Assembly (NCBI GenBank): GCA_032718475.1
Contig: JAUCBJ010001419.1
Coordinates: forward strand, 1 to 22,006
Reading direction: 5' to 3'
DNA length: 22,006 nt
Source: Nemertoderma westbladi
Taxonomy: Eukaryota; Xenacoelomorpha; Nemertodermatida; Nemertodermatidae
Part shown: in pieces, positions 1 to 9,600 of the stretch
Numbering within the stretch: the stretch's first letter is position 1
Layout: each line of letters opens with the position of its first letter
Made by a program: the position numbers and the translations under genes
The notes under the pieces: model-generated
What the model saw: only the letters and a program-made list of their open reading frames with translations
Databases searched by the model: none
What the model was told of the DNA's origin: nothing

Positions 1-538
1 GAGAACATCGACGAATTAAATACTCCCTATCTTAAACGGTGTTGATCTGCGAAAATCACTCAAACTCGACCAAACCGAGACCTACATCCAAACCCGCGAA
101 TGATAATCTCGACGAGATTCCACAGTATTGGGTTCCGTGACCGACCATGGAACCAATGTAGCCAACCGCTTCGCCGTGTAGTCACTCGATTTAGCTGCCA
201 CGGATTTCATCACCACATGTATAGAAGTCAAGGATTCCATAAGCTAGATGAAGGCTGCTGTTGACGTTTGTGTGGGGAACCAGCCACTTACTACTACCTG
301 AAACAATACCACCGGAACAAAAGTTCCTTGTCTCACTGGGCCTCGCTAAAGTTTTTTAAAACTTATACTACCCCAATTTTAACAATTAATTATTACCATG
401 TGCTATGTATGTGCGTTTTATACATATAGCCCTATTTTTGTTTTAACTTATATTTTATTGTGTTGGGGCTTAACCCTAACACCGTACCACTACCATGGCT
501 TTATTCTGATTAAATAACGCCGAAAAAAGTAGCAGAAA
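1..538. other. No confident gene
   Basis: A minus-strand open stretch within about 70-240 (reading SVAAKSSDYTAKRLATLVPW) could be an exon, but it has no recognised similarity or clear splice sites. The rest is AT-rich. Confidence 0.4.
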
Positions 539-1099
539 TCATGGTTGCAAAACTCTTAAGTTCGCCTGGAGGGCCACTCTAATCCTATTCCTCGGTCCGT
601 TAACAAATCGATGTGGATCGAACGGGGTGGATATATCGGGAATCTGTCTGCGGGACGTGGCGGTTCGTTCCACGACGGGCGCGTATCCGACACGAGACAC
701 CGGCGGCCGTAGGCAGGGTCCCCAAGCAGACGACCAGAACCTCTTGACAACGCGATGCGACCGGGACTTATATTGAGTGGGTCTGACGGGTCTGAACTGT
801 TGTAGACCATGGACCTCTACCAGATCGGCGCTGTCCCACTCGCTGGGCGGTAGGTCCCCCACAGTAGTGCGAGGAGAAGTGGCAACATCGCGGCGTTTAT
901 GGAGGAATCCCAGTTCACCGACCAGGATAGGACGCGCAGGGAACGGGTAGTTGGCCGAGTTCGCGTGTCGGCAGTGGTAGACAGTCACTCCGAGTTTTGG
1001 GAGACTTTCACGATCGATCACGGCGTTCTCGGTTGCCGTGGATACGGGACAAGGGTTCATTCCTAGAGAATATTGGTCGTCGATCATTGCGGAAGTCAT
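539..1099 (-). CDS. GC-rich open frame, unrecognised
   Basis: A 186-codon minus-strand frame from ATG at 1099 to a stop at 539. I do not recognise the product. It stands out because its GC content (roughly half) is well above the surrounding third. It starts MTSAMIDDQYSLGMNPC and is rich in R, P and S with no clear membrane segment or motif. A second minus frame (556-810) overlaps it. It could be a short real gene, an exon of a neighbour, or part of a repeat. Confidence 0.25.
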   Translation of the reverse strand: MTSAMIDDQYSLGMNPCPVSTATENAVIDRESLPKLGVTVYHCRHANSANYPFPARPILVGELGFLHKRRDVATSPRTTVGDLPPSEWDSADLVEVHGLQQFRPVRPTQYKSRSHRVVKRFWSSAWGPCLRPPVSRVGYAPVVERTATSRRQIPDISTPFDPHRFVNGPRNRIRVALQANLRVLQP

Positions 1100-2414
1100 T
1101 CCGGTGCAAAATGAAAAGTCAAAGTCTACGTAGGCCTAACTAGCTAATGAGACTATTAAATACTAAATTCATAGAATAACACGTAAACATAATATTAAGC
1201 TCTAAGCGCACTACTTCGCCTTGGGGAAAATCCTATCCGTCGTGTATTTGGGTCCTATCGGGTCCTTTTAAATATTACATTTCGCTCACGAACAAGTAAT
1301 ATGAAAATAATGAATTAAGGTGTTCAGGAATATTTTTAATATATTCAAGCGACGTGCAATATTTCAAGACAAGATAATATTTTTTAATTTAAATATAAAT
1401 TTAAATTAAAAACTTGAAAGTGAAACATAATTTCTATATTTCACCCGGGCACAGCTCAGGCAGTAATTATTCAAAAAAATATATTTTTTATAAATTAAAA
1501 AAATACCAGCACATTAGCATGAAATATATATAATGAAAAAGTAGTCTAGACATATATACTATGATTTATCCGGTAAACACAAATTACCGGGTAGTTGAAT
1601 ACTTTTTACAAATAATATGTTGTCGATTTAATAACATTCCAAAATGGTGTGTTCTTAAACAATAATAAATTATTCAAGATATTATGAAGTTATACTATAC
1701 AATGTATGTGACTTTGTAGAACACTACGCAAACAGAAGAATCACTACAGTTCCTTAGTCCAAAATAAAATGGATGGGTATATTGTACCAATGGCGAAGTA
1801 GTATACCCAAAAGTATGTTACAGGCGACATTAGAAATAGTGACTGTGGGTCGCGGGTCTCTTAGCAACGAATAGTAAATATTTGTTAGAGTAGCTATAGT
1901 TCTAGAAATTAGGTTGATTTGTTCATTAATTGATTTACAAACATTAGTCTAAGAAATCCAAAAATCTTCAAAATGCTACTTTCTGAATAAAATTCGACGA
2001 TCTTTTAAAATTAATAACAATGAGAATCTTTTAATATATCACAATTTAAAAAGAACATTTAATTCGAATGCGAAAAAACACTGTTGCTATGAACCATCAG
2101 TTGCAAAGGAGACACAATCAACCCGCCTTAAGCAAACAGTAACATTGTGACGGATGACAAAGTCACATGGGAATCAACAAAGCCTACAAACTTGCAGAGT
2201 TTCTTAAAATTAAATTAGAAAAATATTTTCTTGTTTCCTTGGAAATAATAACTGTAATTTTAATTTTTAATAAAATAAATAGAGCTGAAACATATCACAC
2301 TGCCAATCATGGTGTCAATACGTGGTCTTTAGTATTAAAGAGCATCACAGATTATAGATGTAGTAGTAGTTGTAGTATTAAGCTATAACTATTTACATCA
2401 TTGTGTGCAAAGTA
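1100..2414. other. AT-rich intergenic DNA
   Basis: No coding, RNA or repeat structure that I can support. The 73-codon plus frame at 2167-2388 lacks any recognisable motif. Confidence 0.6.
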
Positions 2415-3122
2415 GCACTTTGCAGCGTTACGACCCGAGTTTATTTATGTACCGAGCGAGCGCAGCGAGGGAGGTTTACATAAATAAACAAGGGCCTTTT
2501 AATGCTGAAAAGTGACCTTTGCAAGCAATGATGTATGTAATTTTGTTACATTAAGTCAACTTATCAGCGTTCGTTAAGTGACGAAAGGATTTTATGGATA
2601 CTCATTTATACATTTTAATCTACTATTTCGAATATAAAGGAAATTTATTAACAGTTCCATGCAGTATTAATTATACATTTAAATCTAATTAAAGTTTATT
2701 GGAAGTTATCTCCTGCATGGATGTGATAAACCGTTAATCCGTCTTGACTTTAGTCGACTGAAGCAAACTTATTCACCGTCTGTGTCCGTTCAGTTTTACT
2801 GAACACTGTCGCCATATTCTTTGGTCATTTTCTCTAAAGTGTCTTCTAATGGACGTTTCGCCATAATGGGTTACAGTAAACGTTAAACAATTACTTTTTA
2901 CATACAGTAGCTAGTCCCGTCACTGCAAACTGGATAATAAAGCAGCACGCATTAACATAAATGGAAATAATACATTCTGGAATACGGTAATTGAAGTTGT
3001 TTCCATGTCATTGATTACTTTGCAGCGTTCCGTCCTATAGGCCGCAACGCTGCAAAATAGTACTTTGCAGCGTTACGAGTAATTCACCAGAACGCTGTTA
3101 AGTTGACATAATGTAACAAAAT
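2415..3122. repeat. Cluster of short palindromes and inverted repeats
   Basis: TTTGCAGCGTT occurs near 2419, 3018 and 3063 and inverted (AACGCTGCAAA) near 3043. Positions 2540-2572 (ATTTTGTTACATTA...) and 3090-3122 are reverse complements at 31 of 33. GTTTATTTATGTA (2439-2451) pairs perfectly with 2477-2489 around the loop CCGAGCGAGCGCAGCG.... Probably the remains of a mobile element with multiple hairpins; no protein coding was recognised. Confidence 0.75.
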
Positions 3123-3487
3123 ATTTTAAATATTCTGCAGTGAATTAAATATGATAATTTTTGACTTAAAAATAGTGTATGTTATGTAACAAACTGAAGA
3201 TTACAAATTAGAAAATTGTGATCTTTAAATCACAGAATAGTTGATATGGAACGAATTATCTACATGAATTAAACTCCCCGTAATAAATATTATTGTGAGA
3301 TTATCATTCTATTGTGATAAATTAGTATAAAGTAATATTAAGTAGTAATATAAAGTAATAAAGTAATATTATTGTGAACCATTCCAAGATATTAAATATA
3401 AATTATCTGATTTTCCAGTAATCCTTAAACAACATCATGATGGTCATGAGAAAATGAAAAATGTTACGAATGGCAAAATTTTGGAGA

Positions 3488-3493
3488 TTTATT
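3488..3493 (-). promoter_or_regulatory. Possible PDK polyadenylation signal AATAAA
   Basis: The minus strand reads GTTCAATAAATCTCC about 75 nt past the TGA at 3569. Spacing suits a short 3' UTR, but the hexamer is common by chance in AT-rich DNA. Confidence 0.4.
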
Positions 3494-3568
3494 GAACTGA
3501 GTATTAAGAGAGATTTAACTAAGTTACACAAAAATTTTTACACTTCTCTTTTAACCTAGTGCACATCT

Positions 3569-3676
3569 TCAAAACCAAACCCAATTTCCGGGACCACTAG
3601 CAAAATTACTGAAACTCGGAAGATTAGTTGTTAGGCGGGATATTCCGGACTGGAACACAATAAAATAAACACTAAC
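3569..3676 (-). CDS. PDK: Candidate PDK C-terminal tail (read-through or micro-intron)
   Basis: After ...YLK the frame stays open for 35 codons to TGA at 3571-3569. The first 27 nt (3676-3650) run GTTAGTG...TTCCAG, so they look like an intron but are in frame and stop-free. Without them the tail is [16 protein letters not shown], ending GPGNW-VWF; nine residues then separate K from LP, as in the family's ALSTDSVERLP. With them nine residues (VSVYFIVFQ) are added. GNW may stand for the family's C-terminal DW motif. Similarity is weak, and a longer intron to an exon outside this stretch cannot be excluded. Confidence 0.4.
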   Translation of the reverse strand, partial: VSVYFIVFQSGISRLTTNLPSFSNFASGPGNWVWF

Positions 3677-6600
3677 CTTAAGATATACAATAGCATCTGT
3701 GCCATAACCGTCCATTGAATGAAGCTCAAGGTTGCCATGGAAATAACGAGAGTATAGTCGGGAGATTGGAAGACCGTATCCGTATCCGGCCTGTATAATG
3801 GATAATAGTAGAAAAATAGTCCTTTGTAGGTGTTTAAGTGTCGATATCGGGAATATTTAAGTTAGAAGCTAAAAATTAAAAACGGACAATTTAATAAAAA
3901 ATATACTAAAACAGCATAACATAGCAGCCTGCAATAGTCACAAACCATGTTGGCGAGACCACCATCCATAGCATCCGAGGGTCGGGGGGCTGTTGTGTAC
4001 ATATAATCGAACACGCTCTCTATCTTCCGTTGTGATATCCCTCCGCCCTGGTCCGATATCCGTATTGCGATATCCTCCTTACCCTGACATACGTGGGCTC
4101 TGATTGGTGGATATGTAGAGGCGTCTGGTTCCGCTTTCTCCATGGTCGCTCGCATTGCATTCTAAAAGAAAATTAACATTAAACTCAAAAAATCCACTTA
4201 ATATTTATTCAGTAAAGTGTGAAGTGAAACACTTCGAAATTTTTCTTCGAAAACATTTCGAAATATTTTACCATTTTCGCAGCTAGCGCCGAAAATTAGC
4301 CTATAGGTATCAAAACCGCAAAAGAAGATCATTTTAGAAAAATTTAAAAAAATTTCACTTTTGGTGCATGTTTGGTCAGTTATAATCAGGACGAAATTTA
4401 AATCTTATTTTTTGATACTTTCTCTATCTACTTTTTAACTACTTAACCAATTTTCGTTCTGTTTGCAGAATTATGTACAGTAGAGGTTTATTCCGCGCAA
4501 AAATTGTGTTGACAGAATTTTGTTTAAAAAAGTTATGGAATTTTTCGTTTCAAAATACCGGAAAATATAAAAAATCAAAATTTCGCGAAATTTTACACAA
4601 AAAATGCCATAACTTTTTTGAAACAAATTTTACATTTTTACATTTTTTACATCGGAAAACCAGATGGGGGGGGGGGGGGGGGGGAACTGGACGCAATAAA
4701 AATTCATCCCTTTCCAGGGGAAATTGGATAAATAACAGCTGATTACTCTCAAAAATAAAACTGTAACCTGTTCTATTGAGTTTAGTATATTGTTTTGGTT
4801 AAAATAACGTGCCACTGTAACCTGCTCCTTTCCCTAAATTGATAATTTAACATTGAGGAGGGATATTAATTCGCTGAGGCGGGTTTTGCGTCCAGTCCCC
4901 CCCCCCCCCCCCCCCCCGTCTCCGGAAAACACATTAAAAAAAATCAGATAAAAAAAAAGAATGTGACGATACTTCAAAACAAGTTCAACCAATACACACT
5001 AGAGGGAGCCATTGTTTGGATAATGATACATCAAAACTAAGTTCAACCAATATACACTAGAGGGAGCCATACTGGTTAATGATACTGAAAAACAAGTTCA
5101 ACCAATACACACTAGAGGGAGCCATTGTTTGGTTAATGATACTTCAAAACCAGGTTTAACCAATACACACTATAGGAACTACTAGGATCGGCATACTGCA
5201 CTGCAGCTTCATTTTTAAGAATGCTGTGCCGCCTTGTCGACAAAATTGCGCCGCCACAACTCCCTATCACCCATGACATTTGCTAGATCATCCGCATCTT
5301 CACGGCCAGTGTCCTTTAAGATGCGTCTCAAGAAAGTCATGGGCTGTCCACCATGCGTATTCACTCTATTGGGGCTGCCAAAGTACAAGATTATGCACTG
5401 GATGGTCCTCACGGCGAAAGCAATGTCCTGCAAAGCGGAGGCGATTTTCTTCTAGTGTCAAGCTTGGGGGAACCAATGAGACACCTCCAATGTTATATAG
5501 TGTCTGGTTGGAGATGTGTGCATTGTACTTGACACAATGAACCCGGAGTAGCATTCTTGTGAATGTGCCATCCAGAGATTTGGTGTCCTCAGCAGTTAGA
5601 GCCCAGCATGCATGGACTCCCATAGAGGAGACTGGAACTACTGCTGCTCTAAATAATCGGACCTTAAGTTTCCGATTTATTATCGGCGACTTCCAAATCC
5701 TGGAAAGCCTATTCAAGGCTGCCCATGCCTTTCCCTTACGTATTCGAAGGTCCTCACCTGACTTCCGGATCCATGATCCCAGGTAACAGAAGTCGTCCAC
5801 ATGCTCAATCATATGCTCAGATGAGCTTATGCTCATCCGATCAGAGACTTGCTGAGGACTTTCAAAGTTAACTGTCAAAATTTTGGTCTTTCTGGAGTTA
5901 ATAAAAAGACCAACACTAGAAGCAGCATGTTCTAATGAGCTGAGGAGCCGTTGGGCTCCCTCTAGTGATTCTGAGAAAAAACAAAGATAACAGCCAGATG
6001 CCTGTCATTCTTTTTTGATAACTCTTCAATTATCCTTCTAAGTGCCAAAATGGGCTCCATGGTCCCACGACCTTTACGGAACCCATTCTGATTTCCACGG
6101 AGCAGTCTCTCAATGGGATCCCTGATGCGATTTAATAGAATTCTATTGTATAGCTTTGCAGCAATCGAGATCAATGAGATTCCCCGAAAAGAACCATAGA
6201 GTGTTAGGTTGCCCTTCTTGGGAACTGGCACCAACTTATTTGTTTTTATTTCTTGTGGGATTCTTGTTGTTCGGTACACTAGAGGAATCTATAGATTGGT
6301 TAATGATACTTCAAAACAAGTTCAACCAAAACACACTAGGGAGCTATTTGGTTAAAGATACTACAAAACCAACTTCAACCAAAGATGTAACAGAGCAAGG
6401 CTTTGATAAGATTGAATAATTTTGCTATATGGGTCAATCGATAACAGAAGGTAGTATACTTTTTTTTGTAATATAGTTATAATAATTTAGTGTTATTTAA
6501 TAGCAAAAAGTTAGTACTGTTTACTAAAAACACTACTGTTCGAACATAGATAGATTAGTTAAATATAATTAGTTACCGTATTTCGTATATATAATTAGGA

Positions 6601-9600
6601 TTATATAGTGTTGATATTGAAGTTGAATTATAGTTATTGGTCAAATTATTATTATGAAAAATGCCATTCCGAGATAATTGCCTTCAGAGTTTGAACCTTT
6701 CCGCGCAAAAATTATCTCCGATAATAATATGTGAGAATGTCTGTCAATAAATATCTATAGCAACAAGAAAGAACAAAACCATAACTAAGAATTTTGTTAT
6801 GGGGGTTTTGCTGGTCGCTAATTTCATTTCCGAGGTCAGTTTTCACTTTTAATGAATTATAGTTAGTCTGTATGTCAGTCTCTCTGACTATCCGACAATC
6901 TGTCAGTCAAATACAAGATAAGGTTACACGATCTAGCTAAAAGTTCAGCTTTAGGGATTTTCCTGAAATTAACTCCCGGAACAAGAAAACCCATATAGGA
7001 AATTTTTTAGGCCTAGATAGTATGCTTTAGACTATCGTTTTGAGACATACTGACGTACAGACCGACAGTCAAACGGACAGAGAGCCATATCTCGAGAATT
7101 ATAGGTAACGACATACGGGGCCTGTTATATATTAACTAAAAGGTAGGTAAACTACCCCCCCCCCCCCCCCCCTCCCCCCTTTAATCAACTCAAATCAAAT
7201 GACGATCTTTAGCAAAGCAAATGGTAAATACGTTCGTGGGGTCTTTGCGCAGCACGATAATGCATACGTAGAACGTACCGAGTTTGGTTTCCATATATTA
7301 ATTATAAACATTTATATTAAAAACGTATGTGAAATGAAAAATACGTACGAGGGAAATAAACTACGTCTGTGAACCATTTGAAAAAATGTCAGTGGACATT
7401 TTGACATATTTTTTAGTACATGAGATTTCTCGAAAGTTTTTAAAGTTTTTTTTACTCCTATAAAGAGGGCAGATCGCTACTTTAAGTTTTGGATGAATAT
7501 GCGGGATGGCCGCAATAAAATTAAAAATACCGATCCCCGATCCCGAAAATCGGGATCCCGACAGAGACAGTTGCAATCCCTAGTAGGCAGGTGATGCCAC
7601 AAACCGAACTAACACAACTCACCTTGAAGAGTTCGAAGAGAATGTGGTAAAGATGTGAAGGAACGTATACAAATTGTACCGGAGCATCTGGGTTAACCAC
7701 GTTGTCAACTCTCAACTGCAGCTCCGGTGAGTCGATGTAATTACTCTCGCACAGAAGTTTCGAGTCTTCGTAGGCGCCCCGGAGGACCTTAACAACGTCG
7801 GTGCAGTGGTCGACACCCCCAGCAAAGCCGTGGGCCGCGGTGGCCTTGGCGAAGTGAAGAGCTAAAAGATGCGGTAGTTTAAACCGGCGGTTTTTATAGA
7901 GTAAAGTAAAAGCAAGTAAAAAATAAAGTAAAAGCAAGTAAAAAATAAAGTAAAAGCAAGTAAAAAATAAAGTAAAAGCAAGTAAAAAATAAAGTAAAAG
8001 CAAGTAAAAAATAAAGTAAAAGCAAGTAAAAAATAAAGTAAAAGCAAGTAAAAAATAAAGTAAAAGCAAGTAAAAAATAAAGTAAAAGCAAGTAAAAAAT
8101 AAAGTAAAAGCAAGTAAAAAATAAAGTAAAAGCAAGTAAAAAATAAAGTAAAAGCAAGTAAAAAATAAAGTAAAAGCAAGTAAAAAATAAAGTAAAAGCA
8201 AGTAAAAAATAAAGTAAAAGCAAGTAAAAAATAAAGTAAAAGCAAGTAAAAAATAAAGTAAAAGCAAGTAAAAAATAAAGTAAAAGCAAGTAAAAAATAA
8301 AGTAAATGTTTCTTCGGCCAAAGATTACGCACAAAGTCTGTATGACTTATTTCCAGTGCGGTCCCCCCAGAACTAACCCCCCCCCCCCCCCCCCCCCCCC
8401 TAGAGGAAACTGGTATTCATTTAGCTACCATTTAATACGGAGGCAATGAAGAGATGTGCCCTCTGGCTAATCCCATTAAACCGTTCGGGCGAAAAGGAAA
8501 ACTCCCCTTGCCGCAATGCGGGGATCGAACCCACGACCTCTGGAACCAGAAATGCGATCTCAGGGCAGCTGAATAAACCACCCCACGTCAAGGAGGGACT
8601 ATGTCGAGTTTAAGGGCACATTCAATTGTTAAGATTTGTACTCCGACAGAATAAAAATAATTGCGTGGGCGTGTTATAGCAGGTTCCCTACCTCACCATC
8701 ACCACTATTCTATCACGAATAATCATCACGACGAGAGAAAGTAGTAGTAATGGGGTTGGCGACTATGAAAATATTTTTTCGAGTTTTCGTTGGTTTCATG
8801 TAAAAACATTTTGCCTCATTGCAGGATAGGTCAATTTATATTGCAACAATCACATTCTATAAAACATACATTATTCGAAATAATCGTTATATCTAGTTTC
8901 AATTGATCGAAATTCAATTAACGTAATCCGGTCCAATTATTGTGTCAATTACTGAAACTGGTGTGAAAAAGTTATCTTTCCATTTCCATTTCCATATATA
9001 TTTTTACCAACGCAATATTTCCCCTTAGCCCCATTGTTAACTAACTGTGTGTGTTGATCAACATCCTAATTCCTATACGACTCATATAGAAGCGATCCAA
9101 GAAGTAAGTGATGTTGTAGGAGAGTTTGTTAGAGGCGTCGTGACAGCCTTTACGGGACGGCAGCTCGTTGTAACAATAACCAAGTAAATCGTTCATATCC
9201 AAGACAGCCTAAAATACAAACCATAACTATAACCAAAAATCAAACCAATTAATATTAGGGGAAACCGAGAAACCTTGCGCGTCTAACATGTAGCGTTCGT
9301 TCACCTGCCAGCATGCGGATGGCGTCCAATTATTCCACATCCAATAATTATAGTTATAGACTAAGAAGGTCGTAAGATATCGTATATGAGGTGCGTGAGA
9401 GTAAAGGATATACAAGTCCATCAAAATTATTGTGAATTTTGTTTACAATCCCGTCGGCATGGTATTGAGGGTGAATAATTATTATAAATCGTATGTAAGA
9501 GTAATGTAACAAGTATTTTGTAACGCTCACTTCTATCATAGCTAGAACATAGACACTAGATACTAGTTCGTTAATTGTTTTGGTTAGATTCAGCCATTTT

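Noticed and set aside
3677-3790. PDK as a dead or retrocopied pseudogene
   Set aside because: Introns are present and phases, splice sites and frame are intact across all seven exons.
3677-7861. Branched-chain ketoacid dehydrogenase kinase (BCKDK) or a bacterial histidine kinase
   Set aside because: [24 protein letters not shown] and SRLYSRYF are PDK-type; there is no H box or response-regulator context, and the gene is spliced.
7521-8334. Long minus-strand frames with a repeating [17 protein letters not shown] hydrophobic protein
   Set aside because: They are translations of the 22-bp T-rich minisatellite, which has no stops; the part that matters is only PDK exon 5 at the 3' end.
8511-8590. 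Functional tRNA genes at this position and at 10289-10360
   Set aside because: A and B boxes are present, but cloverleaf stems do not pair and each head continues into a SINE body.
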